This document shows, piece by piece, positions 26,690 to 39,832 of a DNA stretch of 64,000 nt. Source of the DNA: Apus apus (Eukaryota; Chordata; Aves; Apodiformes; Apodidae); contig NC_067302.1 of assembly GCF_020740795.1 (NCBI RefSeq), positions 839,001 to 903,000 on the forward strand, read 5' to 3'. The position numbers and the translations under genes were made by a program. Numbering within the stretch: position 1 is the stretch's first letter; every line of letters starts with the position of its first letter. The notes beneath the pieces were generated by a model that saw only the letters and a program-made list of their open reading frames with translations, was not told the origin of the DNA and made no database searches.

Positions 26690-27925
26690 CATGCTGCAAC
26701 ACTCCATCTCCTCGTGGCTCTCAAGTTGATGGCCCACAGGATGGAGAGTGGGGAGACAAAGTCCCTCCCACAGTATGCAAAGGCCATCTGAGGAACCTGA
26801 ACACACACAAGTCCATGGGACCTGATGAGATGCATCCCAGAGTCCTGAAGGAATTGGCTGATGTAGTTGCTAAGTCACTCTCCATAACATTTGAAAAGTC
26901 CTGGCACTCAGGTGAAGTCCCTGGTGACTGGAAGAGGGAAACATTGTCCACTTTTAGTAAGTGCAGAAAGGAGGACCCTGGGAACTACCAACCTGTCAGC
27001 CTCACCTCTGTGCCTGCGAAGATCATGGAACAGATCCTCCCAGAAGACATGCTAAGGCTCATGGAGGACAGGGAGGTAATTCAGGACAGCCAGCATGGCT
27101 TTACTAGAGGCAAATTCTGCCTGACCAACCTAATGGCTTTCTGCCACAAGGACAAGTGTAGGCTCCTGCACCTGGGCTGGGGCAACCAGAGATATTGATA
27201 CAGGCTGGGGGACGACTTGCTAGAGAGCAGCCCTGTGGAAAAAGACCTGGGGGTACTAGTGGATCAAAAGCTGGATATGAGCCACCAATGTGCAATTGAA
27301 GCCCAGAAGACCAAGCACATCCTGGGATGAAACAAAAAAGTCTGGCCAGCAGATTGAGAGAGGTGATTCTGCCCCTCTACTCTGCCCTGGTGAGACCTCA
27401 CCTGGAGTATGACATCCAGCTCTGGAGCCTCCAGCACAAGAAGGATGTGGACCTGTTAAGAGCCTGTCCAGAGGGGGGCAATGAGGGGGACCAGAGGGCT
27501 GGAGCACCTGTCTTATGAAGACAGGCTGAGGGAGTTGGGGCTGTTCAGCCTGAAGAAGAGAAGACTCCAGGGGGAACCTTATAGTGACCTTCCAATACCT
27601 GAAAGAGGCCTCTAAGAAGGCTGGGGAAGAGCTGTTCACAAGGGCAGGTAACGATAGGACAAGGAGTAATGGTTTTATGCTGGAAAAGGGTGGATTTAGG
27701 TTGGACATCGGAAAAAGTTCTTTACAAACAGGATGATGGATCACTGGAATGGGTTGCCTAGAGAGGTGGTGGGGGCCCTGTCCCTGAAGACATTCAAAAT
27801 CAGGCTTGATGGAGTTCTGAGCAACCTGTTGTAGCTGGAGATGTCCCTGCTTATTGTAGGGAGGTTGGACTAGATGAGCTTTAGAGGTCCCTTCCAACCC
27901 AAGACGTTCTATGGTTCTATGATGT
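26690..27925 (+). mobile_element. CR1 LINE with partial reverse transcriptase, internally deleted
   Basis: This is the longest CR1 copy in the window. The 5' part keeps reverse transcriptase wording ([59 protein letters not shown]). After NLMAFCHKD the frame jumps to the C-terminal region ([26 protein letters not shown]), so the catalytic Asp-Asp segment is lost. Later sequence has frameshifts and stops. The end is the typical CR1 tail, TTCTATGGTTCTATGATG. It lies in SCMH1 intron 1, antisense to SCMH1, and is not mobile. Confidence 0.92.
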
Positions 27926-28749
27926 CCAGAACCTGAAACTTGTACAAAGCTGCATACCAGAGTTAAAACTTCCTCTTCTGAAAAAGCTGTGTGTTTCATG
28001 CTTGTGCATATCGAGATAATCTTGCAAGCATGGCCCACAGTTTTATGTGGTGTTGGTTTCCAGAATTCACACCCTGAAAGGACAGATCAATGTGCAAATT
28101 CACTTCAGTAGGATGAAATCTAAAAAAGCCAACTGATTTGCCACTTTTTGTAGCAGATAAAGTGCCCTTCCCACAGTTTCAAACAACTTCCACTCACCAA
28201 GATATCAAAAGTGCCAACAGCTCCACTGAACTGTCATGGGCTCTAGGTACCCATCATTCCTACAAGACAGCAAAGTCAGTACAAATACTGTGACATATCA
28301 AAACCTGAAAGCACAGAGATGAAAAGAAAAAAGTTTGCACTTAATTGCAAAAAAGCTAGGTTACCAGTTGCATTATTCATGTTCATATTTAATTCATTTA
28401 AAACATCTGAATTTAAATTGAAAGAACAGCTTTTTTCCCACTTGCCATAGCAAAGCAGTGTGGAACGTGACACAATTTAAGTTCAGCTTGCAATGAGTAC
28501 ACAGGACTGCAACCTTTAAGGACCTTTGATATGAGTAAGATCACATCAACTGAGTTGATAGAAACTAGTTCAGCTTTTGTAAAATGAAACTACCACACAA
28601 AGGATTTAAAAGACTAGACCTGATTAGTAATAAAAAAGAGAGAGACCACAGGAGAGGCCTATAAAATAATGAGCAGCACCAAGGGAATTAAACTGAGGAT
28701 GTCAAATTATCCATTCTACAGTGCAGTAGGGCAAACCTATAATACTAAA

Positions 28750-28765
28750 AATATATATATATATG
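28750..28765. repeat. (AT)n microsatellite
   Basis: About seven to eight AT units in SCMH1 intron 1. Confidence 0.85.
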
Positions 28766-31700
28766 CCAAGGAAATTTTGTTTATTGGAAGGCAACAGACG
28801 TGCAATATCATGGGGGATGTTATCAAGATAAGTAAACAAGTAACACTAAAAAAGAACAGATATTCAAAAGCAAAACAGCATTTATAACTATCAAACATAC
28901 AGGCCGTTAGTACTCACACCTCAAGAAAAAGTTGTGGGAAAGGTGGAGTGACCAGCTGAATCCTGCCCACCACATCACTGTGTTAGCTGCTGCATTTTGG
29001 CAAGGAATAGCTGAGCACTTGCCTTCCTGCCAGGCTGCTGGCACTGGGTTCTGGCCAGAGGCAGGACAACAGCTTCAGAAGCAGTTTTATTTGCACCCCA
29101 GTGACCCCTTGTATTTGTTTACATTGAGATTTACACCTCAGATGTATTTTCCTCATTCAAAAATCAAAGGAGCAGAGAGGCAGACAGGGCTGGGAAAAGC
29201 AACCCAGGGCATCCCCAGCTCAGACTGCTGCTCTCTCTGGCAGCCACACTGCACAACCCTCAGCACAAACAGCGCCAAGCTGCATCTTAATCTAATTAAG
29301 TTCTCCCCCCTCACTGCTCTTACCAACAGGCTCTCTGAAAAGCTCATCCTTATTATCCCTAAGGGGAGAATGATTCAAATTACCTGTGCCAGATTGGAAG
29401 GGACCTTCAGGGTTACAGGGTAGCATGCTCTGCAATTGCCTCCCACTAAATATTGCCACTGCAATATCAGTAAAACAAAAACTGAGAAAACGTGGGTGGA
29501 AGATATTGTCACAGCCATACAGACCTCATAAGATGCATGTAATCTCTTTATCTACAAAGCCTCTGCTCCTTCAGAGTGCATAATTATGAAAAGAGTTAAA
29601 GCTGAGGTTCTTAATGTCTCTTCTAGGCACTTCTTTATTCCACTGAAGGCACCACTCGCATCTGAATTACTTCCTGGGGCTGTTTGGGCTTCTTATTATA
29701 CAAGGAAGATTATAGTGAACCTTGGGATGGAGGCCAAGTCAGTTCACAGTGCTACTATGTTTGATTGAAAGGGTAACTGAAGTTTTGCTGACAATGTGCC
29801 AAGCTTCAAACCTCTTTGGACAATGCAGTTGCCAGCAGGCAAGATGTTTTCAGAAAAAAGAGGAAGAAAACTACCAACAGTGAAGTTGAAAAATGGTTTT
29901 ATTAGGTCAGATACATACCCCACAGATTAGGATCAAGAAAAAAAAACAAACCCTCTGCATATTGGCAGAGGACTGTGAGAATGATGCTTCTTGGAAATCC
30001 CATGGGACAGTGACAAGAGAATCCTGATGGTTTCTCAGAATGCAAAACGCCTGCAGTCATTCATTTTTTCCCCCACAAAAGCACAGGTCTTGACCACCAC
30101 GACCAATAAAAATCCCTTCATTACAAACGCTGCTTCAACCAAGTTTTTTTCATGGGTATCTTCCTATCAAGCACTGTTTCTAACCCTTAAAAATTCCTTT
30201 GGGAAATGTGAGCATTATCCATTCCTGCCCATCACGGATGACAGTGGAGCTGCCATTCCAGCTTCCCAATGGCGGCTCAGGCTGTGGTGGGTCCTGTTTC
30301 AGCACCACTGAAGCCCAAAAGTTACATGGGAGCACCCAGTTGCATCCCAACCTGATCAGAAAGCCAGGCACACAGACATTAAGAGCAGATGCACATCATC
30401 ACCTCTGCTTTCATGTCTTTTTCTTTTGCTGCTTTAAATTTCCATGGTGGAGAAAGAAACGCAGTTTCAGCCTACTAGAAAATCAGAGGATTGCCCCATG
30501 CAATTTGAAACACCTCTTTCCTCTGGCTTTTCACACCAGACTTAGCTCCTCAGATTTCTGCCTGACCTGCAGATGCTGTAACTTTTCCTAGGCTATAATC
30601 CTGGTTTTCCCCCTCAAGGCATGTTCTGGTGAGCCAGCCGACTGACCCCTCTTCTGGGTAGAAGCCAGTGACCATCAGACAGCTCTCAGCACCACCCTGA
30701 ACACCAACCTCCTCAGATACAGCCACAACTGACAGGGAATACTAAAACTAAATGACAAACAAATGCTTACATGGGACCTGACTCTCAATAAACTCTCAAG
30801 AGTGAGAATCTGCAAATTTTGTAGAGATGAGTCAGAATTTATCTTGACCAATGGGTTTATTTCCTTCCACCTCCCTGCTGTCCTCCTGGAGAAGACTGGA
30901 GTTTTATTTCTTCTTGTCTGTGCAAAGCCACATTTGGCAGCTCTGAACAAAGGCTGATGAAGCTACAGCACCTCTGAAAGTGCTTCTCCTCATTAGGTCT
31001 CAAGGATCCTTACAAAAATTTCAAAGAAACACTATAATAATAAATGTTGGTGTTTCCATCTGGAGCACTGACCTTCTTGTGTGATCTGAAATACCTGATA
31101 GCTGCAAAACATTACTCCTCTCTCTACCAGAGGGATTCTGTGTCATATCCAACATCTATCTCTCTCTGGAACTAATTTTATCTTCCTACCATGTAAGAAG
31201 TGGACTGACAAACTCCAGACTTCATGACTGGCTGTTCAGAAACACATTCTTGTGAAAGATGTGAAGGCACTGAGGTGTCTCAAAGAAGTGATCATGAGCA
31301 ACACACTTTCTTACCCCTGAGCCAAATCTCAGTGGAGAACATATGTTAAGAGACATGAACAGACAAAAAACTTGTACAGCCCATGAATGGTCTACAATGG
31401 AAATGTCAACTTTATGCCTTCCTTTTGAACACCTTCAGGTTGGAGGGGAGAGGAGATGGGCCAACCTCTGAGTCAAATGACAGCTGGATCATTAGACACT
31501 GCTGAGTGGAGTTCAAGGGGAAGCCAACAGCTCAGGGTGAGGATGAAAACCAGGGACCACAGGAAGGAATCACTCACTACTGCAAGAGAGGCTGTAGGAG
31601 TTACCACCTCTCACAACTGCAGAGGAAATTAAATAAAACCTTGCAGGATTCCAATTAAGATTTCCTTCTCTCAAACAAACAAACAAAAGTAATCCCAGTG

Positions 31701-31944
31701 TGGGGCTGCATGTCATGCCACTGCAAACAGACCTTGCTCTCCACGAAGCCTCAAGAGGTTGCAATAAAAACTACACGCTTGGAATGCTCCAGGGGCAGGA
31801 TACTCAGGCTGAGAGATGGAGAAAGGGCTTAAAGAAAAGCCAGGTGAGATAGTCTGGTTTGTGTCTGCTAAGAGGAAGCTCCTTAACATGTTAAATCTCG
31901 TCAATACAGACTTTTCTACTGGTGAGATGGGAGTTAAAGCCACC

Positions 31945-32165
31945 CTGCCACACACCTGCCTTTTCACCATGAGGACAGTCAAGCATTGGAATAGTTTCCC
32001 AAGGGGAGTGGTAGATTCCCCCACACTGGACAGTTTCAAGTCTCAGCTTGACAGGGTGCTGAGCCATCTCATATAAATTATAATAGTACCTAGAAAGGTT
32101 GGACCAGATGATCCTTGAGGTCCCTTCCAACCTGGCATTCCATGATTCCATGATTCTATGATTCT
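31945..32165 (+). mobile_element. CR1 LINE 3' fragment
   Basis: Sense CR1 3' end with GTCAAGCATTGGAATAGTTT, GGTTGGACCAGATGATCC and the ATTCCATGATTCTATGATTC octamer tail. It lies in SCMH1 intron 1. Confidence 0.88.
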
Positions 32166-32359
32166 GTAGTGATGGGAGTGAGCACTCTGGCCCTTCAAGA
32201 TGAAGGTTGATTGCTGCAAGAAATTCACACTTCGTTGAAAACTTCGTTAGAACTGCCTTTTTCTTTTTTTTTAAGACTAGTGTTGCTTTGCTGCTTAGAA
32301 AGCCCACAAACATAAAGAAACCAGTACAAAACCTAAAGCCTTCCCACTCTGGGCAACAC

Positions 32360-32430
32360 AGATTCACAGGATGGTTGGAGGGGACCTTTAAAGACCATCC
32401 AGTTCCAACCTCCCCACCAAGGACAGGGAT
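32360..32430 (-). mobile_element. CR1 LINE 3' tip
   Basis: GGATGGTTGGAGGGGACCTT followed by a CCATCCAGTTCCAACC block is the reverse complement of a CR1 3' terminus. It is only about 70 bp long. Confidence 0.7.
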
Positions 32431-32911
32431 AAACATCAAGCAGAGGATCCTGTGCTGCTCTTCCTCCAGGCAGTCCTGAGTTCAAGGCTTGGAGCAGAGA
32501 CCTGGGCTGCCATCCATTGTCAGGGGACAGAGAACCATGAAGACTAGCTGATGTGATGTAAACTTAAGCTAATCACGCAAAACCAAACCCCTGTCATTAC
32601 AGTTGGGGTTAAGGCAGCTCCAGAATTACTTCAGCAGATCCCTTCATTGCTGAACAGTCTTTCAGGCTTTGGGGCACTGTTTTTTTCCTCTTGGTGAACA
32701 ATGCTTGTGTACCACATCCCAATGTGAATGAGGTCACCAAGACCATGGGTCACCATAAATGTTCTGAAGAAGTTTTGGGAGAAGCAGCAGGTTTCTGGGT
32801 GGTAAGCAGAGATATTTCTGACCCATACCACCAGTGGAGCTCTCCCAGGTGCACTGTAACAGAAACCAACATGGACAGCTGACTTTTTTGACAGGTGAGG
32901 CACCTGCTACA

Positions 32912-33028
32912 TATAGAAAACAGAGGCACTGATGGACTTACCAAGTGCTGTATAGAAAGAATGTGACAAAGCAAGGAACTGAATCTGTGTGCCCCAGGCT
33001 GATGTTTTTGCCACTGAACCACCTGGGT
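32912..33028 (-). mobile_element. Probable MIR SINE (ancient tRNA-derived)
   Basis: The order GAAAACAGAGGCAC, then a short ACTTACCAAG core, then GGAACTGAATCTGTGTGCCC, then GCCACTGAACCACC follows the reverse complement of the MIR consensus from core to tRNA-related head. In that consensus the B-box lies in the GGGATTTGAACCC region. Divergence is high, as expected for this old family. The call is by eye and needs a profile search. Confidence 0.5.
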
Positions 33029-33977
33029 TATAACTATTCAGTGTCAAACACTGACATAGTCAAAGCGTAAAGTTTTCTGCCTTTAGAAGAAGAATGGCTT
33101 GGGTTACAGCAGTGGAAGCTATCAAGAGTGGTATGCCAGTGTACCCAACACCCAACTCACAGGAGTTACCTCAAAGCAGAGGAGAAAATTCATCACACAC
33201 ATGGCACTCTACAGCCCTGACCTCAGTTCTGACCCCACCCCAACACCCCAATGGCAGGAAGCCAGGCCACATGCCCATTTGGCACCTCTCTGGGCTTCCT
33301 CTCTAAGCAAACCCAGGAACGTGGAGAGGTGCAGAGATATGGTGCACTCCAAAACACCTCTGTGCTGGGTCATGCATCCCCATCACCTGGGGACAAGCTG
33401 GAGACCACACGCTGACAGCAGGGTGCAACACAAAGCACCCTCTGGTCAGGGTGCAACCAGCCTGCAGAGGTTCTATGGGAAGGCCAGACTGATGCAGGAG
33501 GCAAAATAAGTTTGGCAGCAATGCAGCTATTTTAATCTGCACTGAGCCACATGCCAAATCCAAAAGCTACTAATGAAAGCAGATAAGCAGATGGCTTACA
33601 GAAGACCTTGAAATGGGATTCTGCCTATGAAGGTTACAAAGTCACCCTACACAAAAGCACACAATAGGATGCTCCAAAGTCTTTAAATAAGAATTTAAAC
33701 AGGAGTACATAACCCATAGAGCATGGTTTCCATATCATCATCAGGTTGTAACAGAGGCATAACCTTCTCTCCCAGCTACATGACAGGCTAATACAGCAGC
33801 CCTACCCCCACCCCTGTACATCATGACTGCTTTTCCAGATGGCAGTTACACACACGATGTGTGTGACCCCAGACATGTGCCTCAGTGTATAAACTCTCCA
33901 TAGGTCTCTATTCAACACCTAGTAGCTCTATTCTACAAAAAATCCTGTTCAATCAACCTAATACTTATTATCTTCAT

Positions 33978-34050
33978 GGAATCACAGAATTGTTAGATTT
34001 GGAAGGGACCGCTAGAGATCATCTAGTCCAACTTCTCAAGTTCCTGGGGT
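33978..34050 (-). mobile_element. CR1 LINE 3' tip
   Basis: TGGAATCACAGAATTGTTAG, then GGAAGGGACCGCTAGAGATC and CATCTAGTCCAACTTCTC, is the reverse complement of the CR1 3' end. It lies in SCMH1 intron 1. Confidence 0.8.
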
Positions 34051-37000
34051 CCAGAACCTGCCAGTCAGGACACCACATCCTTACTGGCAAGCATCACGGG
34101 GGGTCCTGTAACTCAAGTGACACTCAAAGGTGCATTCTTCACAGACCCATATACGAAACCCTGTGTCTGACTCAACATCCTTCCAGAGAACCTTCCCAGA
34201 CCTGCCAAGGGCAACTCTTTGCCATCCTGAACCTGTTTTCTCAGAGAGACAAGGTAAGCTCATTTCTTCTGTATATATATCCTTAGAGTGACAAAATTCA
34301 GGGTCTCCCCTCCAAACAGTACAGTCAGATTCAGAGTTAAGTTCCTCCCTCCAACCCTCCCAGCAGCTGATTCTTCTTATACAAACAGAGGACAGAAGAG
34401 AAGAAGCTCTTTACTCATCTGCCTCATTTGCAAAATAAGTGAAAAAAAAAACCAACAAAAAAACCCTCAAACCCTCATGGTATGGACCAGAGCCACACAA
34501 ACCTGGATTTACCCCTGACAGAGCTGAAGAGAAGTTGAGTTTCTACTGCTCCCCTATTTCTGCAGTCCCTGATGGAGGGAAGGAGTGATGTCCAGGAGGC
34601 CAAAGGGAAAGGCTGTGCCTTGCAGCCTGCCAAGGCCACAGGGCTGCAAGGGAGAAGAGAAACTCACTGCACCCCAGGGGGAACAGTGTGCCAGGGCAGG
34701 AAGGAAGCATCTTTGGTTTATTGTCTCGCTTATGTAGATATTAATGTATCTCTTTGCAAGAAAAATTAAAGGAAACTGCAAGCAGTGCAACACGTCAAGA
34801 GAGAATAGAAGGGCCAGGCTCACAAGAATGAGTATTAATTACTGCTTTCTATTTTTATCCCATGTGTAACTCTGGTCTCGTCAGTGACTTTAGGCGTTAA
34901 AATCCCAAGAGTCAAAAGTGTAAATCTTCTGAAAAGGGTGAAATATCCTCTGTAAAGTCTGGATACAAAGAAATCCAAACAAGTGCCCATGAAAACTTCT
35001 GTAAATTTCAATAAGAAAAGAAAAAGCAATCTAGCAGTACACAGAAATATTATCCCAAGAGAATTACTCCCAGAGAGGAAAAATCACTAGCCAGTTCCTG
35101 CAAGAAACCCTGAACAGATTGCTTTTTATTATGTAAAGAAAATGCTGCTAGGCTGCTTTACATTCCTGAGTGGCCAAGAGTTTGGAAAACTAAAAAACAT
35201 TTTATGAGGCCCTCCACTGCTGTCTGTACAAGACACTATGAAATATCATATTTTGGCAAGAAGATGTACATATGGTAGATGCCAATACAAAAAACCCTCC
35301 CCCATGACCACAAGCAACCTGAAGTCCATCCTGCAGCTATGAGAGTTATGTTCAGTGTCTGCCAAAGAGCTAATGAAAAAAACACGCTCTTACAGACTGT
35401 ATCTGCTAGACATTAAACTACCTGCTGGACATTTTGTACAGCTTATAGAGCCATAAAATATCACAAAGCATTTATAGATTTTCCAGCTGACAACAATACG
35501 AAATAACTGAACAGACCCAGAACAGAGCAAGTCCTCTGGTCAGTAGGCACAGTAGGTAACGCTGAACATAACCTGCCCCATACACAACTGGAAACTGTGT
35601 TGGCAATGCACAAGATGACAACAAAGCTCCCAGTGATGACAAATGACCCAAAATACCAGAAGCCACCCCTCAGCCTCACTATAATGCTGGAACAACAGCA
35701 GGACTGCCCAGATTTTCAGTGCAGAGCCTTGGATAATGCCCAAATGGTATTAGTTTATCCTGCTGGGGGACGTGTGGCATTGTACAGCCACCCAAAAACC
35801 TCCATTTTGAGACTACAGAAATGACAAGGTGGCCTTCACCTCTGAAGGTATGACAAGCCAGGAGCATCAGCCACCTGCCATGGTTTTGTGGTAAGAGTCA
35901 AGGGGTCCAGGCAAGTAGCAAGGTGGTGGCCTCTCTTGTTAGAGCTGTGGCAGCCTCACTGGCTAGAACAGATACCTGTTGCCAATCAGTCACCAACATC
36001 CTCTGGATGATGTAATGTCAACTGTACATAACACAAGGTCCAGCAGATATTCTGCTACAGAAAAAAAAAAAAAGCATTTTACTTAGTAATCTGTATACAA
36101 GGACAGAAATACTAATAGCACCAAAACCTGAACGATGTAAACTTCCAGCACTTAAGGAACAACATGGGAACTGTACAATAGACTGTTACTGAACTACTAA
36201 GTACTACTAGCACAGATGTAAATTAACAACAATCTTAACATTTGGTGGCTGATGGCACATCACTATATGAATAGAGTTTTCAATCTTCCATTTGCAACTG
36301 GTACTCTAATGGAGACCCCCACCTGAAAACAGTTTTGAATAATGCTGCACTACCTCAAGAGTTATTTTAAGAGTCTGACTAACAACTCAAGACACAAACT
36401 GATGATGAGGATGTCTCCCCAGGTTTTTTTGCAGGCTCACCAGACACCAAAAACTCTGAGCTGGAACTTGCATCAGTCCATGGCTGCCCAGCCCCAACAT
36501 TGCACCACACAGCTACAGGGCTCCTGGTTCAGGGCTCCTCCATGCTTGGTTTGCTACCAGCAACAAGCAGGGACTATCACCTTCCACAGCCAGATACCTT
36601 TTTCCAGTCTCACATGTCAAGAGAGCCCATGTATGCACACACAAGGGCATTTCTTACCAGACCATAGAGACATCCAGCCACCAGAAGTGTTCACACAACT
36701 GCCTGACACCACAAATGTACTCTCAGTACAAGTAACAGTGAAAAGTTTCACCAAGCACTTCTGCAGAAACCAAACGGAACTGAAATGATGAGGTTTAGTA
36801 TATAATGAGATTAAAAACTACAGTGACAACAATTTCCAGGAGCTAGGCAGACAGGAGGGCAGGGACCCTGTGAAGGCACTGTGCACATTTCTTGTTGCAG
36901 TCTCTCCTTGGGGGCCACAGAACAGTCACAAGCTGCAGGTACAAAAACGCAGTCCAGGAAAACATGAGCTCCAGAGGTAACAACAGCAGATACTAGTGGC

Positions 37001-39289
37001 TAGAAAATTCAGTAAGGAAGCAGCAGAACTGTGCTACAGAAATCCTCTTGCAGACAGCTTTAATGCTGTTAACACTTGAAAGCTAGGAGTCCAACTCATC
37101 CAGGCCTTGTGAGACAATAACTCGTGTCCCAAGAAAGAATTTGTGAGTGTCTCATCCCATTTTTTTTTCCCCTTTCTGAAAAAAAATAAAATAAATATAA
37201 TTATAGCCTATTTCAGCTGTAGGTCTCTCCCTGAAATGCATCATAACAATGAAGAAATGTTATAATAACACCTTGAATTTATTTATGAAGAGCCATCATA
37301 GCATGGAAAGGGATGGGAAAATAGCTGCAGATCATGAATCACACAATTCATATAATGTTTGACCACAGGCAAAGGAGACAAACCCCCCTCATGACAAAGA
37401 GCAATATTCTGCTCCTTCCCACTCAGCAACAGTTCTATCAGCAGCATCTCTATTTCATGTCTGAAAGTAATGTAACTTTCAACATAATCTTGTTGATTTT
37501 TATAAATCGTATTACTAACCAAAAACTTCAAGACACTGGAGACGTGCATTTTGCTATAGAAGTATGAGACAGCTGGGGAATTTGTGATATATAATTTTAA
37601 TAAACCATGTCACCTCAAGCACTGCATTTTCACTGACATCAGCACAGATCAAGGACTGTTTGTTATGGCCAATACAACATGAGAGCTGGGACTAGGGCTT
37701 ACTTAATGTAATTAAGTACCCAGCAGTGCACAAGAGCCAGCTGAACACAGACGGGAAAGGCAGAAAGGAAGATCAAACTCTACACAAATGCCTGCTTTTA
37801 CACCTACAGAATTTTTTCTTCTATTTGGTGCCCTGCCAGAGAGGCGAAGTGTCAAAATGACGAGGTTCAAGAACAGCATTGCCAGCCCGAAATCAAGCAA
37901 AGCTCTTCAATCACCCCAACAAGTCAGGCACTGGAGGAGACTGCCGAGGAAAGTCTGAATCACCATCATCGGAAATCTTTAAGAACAGCCAAGACAAACC
38001 TCTAGGAAACACAAAGTGTAGGTAAACCTTTGAGGTCACTTAACCTATACTTTCTTCATAACATTGTATCTGATTGCAAAATCACTGCAGTATTTTGATG
38101 GAATGTAGAATCTTTTTTAATTTGCCAGACAAGCCAAAACATAAACAACAACAAAAAAGAAAACACACAAAAAAGCAAACAAACTCAGCATATAGAGCAG
38201 CAGCCTCCAGGCTGCGGGAACATTTGCTTGACTTATTTTTAGAAAGTGGAATTGGTGCCACTTCCTCCTTGGTACACATCAGACTTCATTAGCTTGTCTG
38301 CCTGCTCACTGCCTCTTCACTCCAATAACGCTGTGTGTGCAGAGCAGCAATTTCTCCTACCTCACCCACCACACTTGGGCAGGAAAGGCCACACTCCAGC
38401 CAAAGAGGGGAGCAGGGAGGGAAGGGCCTCTTTGCAGCAGCGACAGCAGGGAGGGCAGAGCCTGCTAGGAGATGCCCAAACACACTGCAGAGCCCACCCA
38501 GCACATTGAACTCGAGCCTGGGGAGCCACCCTCACCCGAACACAGTCACCTCTGCGAACCAGCTGGTTTCAGGGCCATGAAGCAGCACGGTGCTGACTCT
38601 CTTTGGTGCTGCCGGGAGCCAGAGCCAAGCCCGGCTTCTTGCCTTGGAGAAGGGCTGCTCCCCAGGATGTGCATGCAGCCCTGGGCCCTGCCTTCCCCGT
38701 GGGCTGCAGGGGACACGGCCGGGCAGGCAGCCCTGGCAGGCAGCCCAGGGAGGCTCTCAGACCACCAACAGCCCAGAGGACTTGAGAGGGAACACACGCT
38801 CCCCCCACCTCTCTTGCTGGAGATGCAGCTGGATGTTGTGTCCCTTCACATGCTGCAGAGAGGGCTGGGCGCAGAAGGAGGAGGGGCTTGATCCAACAGG
38901 GAAGGGAAGAAGAGGCTCAAGAGCAGGGATAAGGTGCCGCTGTCACAAAACAGGAGGTCAGGGCAGACAAAAGCTGGTGCTGGTGTTGCAGCACAGCCTC
39001 TTGCAGGTGGATGGTGGGCAAGGCCAATGCACCCCAGGAGACTGTGGCTCACTCGGTACAAACCGGCTCGTGGGCCACAGCAACACGGGGCTTTTCGCCC
39101 TGCAGTGCTCTGCCAACACTAAACTGAAAGAAACAGTGTAAACATGCTCCAGCTCCCACCCCAGACACAAATTCCTTGCTGGGAAGGAACAGCATATCCC
39201 AGCGGGACCTTTCCCTGGAGCCAAACATCAGTAGAACACTGGAAGAGCTCAGAAGGGTGCACCGACCCCACACACACCCAAGGAAACTT

Positions 39290-39832
39290 CCACTCTTGTG
39301 ACACTGCACCTGGAATACTGTGTCCAGCTCTGGAGTCCTCATCACAGGAAAGATACAGACCTGTTAGAGAGAGTCCAGAGAAGGGCCACAAAGATGATCC
39401 AAGGGCTGGAGCAGCTCTGCTCTGGAGACAGGCTGGGAGAGTTGGGGTGTTCAGCCTGGAGAAGAGAAGGCTCCAGGGAGACCTTAGAGCACCTTCCAGT
39501 GCCTGAAGGGGCTCCAGGAAAGCTGGGGAGGGGCTTTTCATCAGAGAGGGCAGTGATAGGACAAAGGGTAATGGTTTTAAACTGAAAGAGGGGAGATTTA
39601 GGTTAGACATCAGGAAGAAATTCTTCACCATGATGAGGGTAGTAAGGTGCTGGAACAGGTTGGCTAGGGAGGCTGTGGATGACCCCTTCCTGGAGGTGCT
39701 TAAGGCCAGGTTGGATGGGGATTTGCGCAGCCTGGTCTAGTGGGAGGCATCCCTGCTCATAGCAGGGAGGCTGGAACATGATGATCTTTAAGGTCCCTTC
39801 CAACCTTAACCATCCTATGATTCTATGATTCT
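39290..39832 (+). mobile_element. CR1 LINE 3' fragment (about 540 bp)
   Basis: Typical CR1 order: CACCTGGAATACTGTGTCCA, CTGGGAGAGTTGGGGTGTTC, GAGATTTAGGTTAGACATCA, GGTCCCTTCCAACCTT and an octamer tail ending TATGATTCTATGATTCT. Short ORFs inside it are decayed reverse transcriptase C-terminus. Confidence 0.93.

Noticed and set aside
27256..28038. 260-codon minus-strand ORF
   Set aside because: It is antisense to the CR1 copy and has no independent support.
29385..29420. TTGGAAGGGACCTTCAGG, like a CR1 3' end
   Set aside because: Only about 20 bases match and no flanking CR1 sequence follows.
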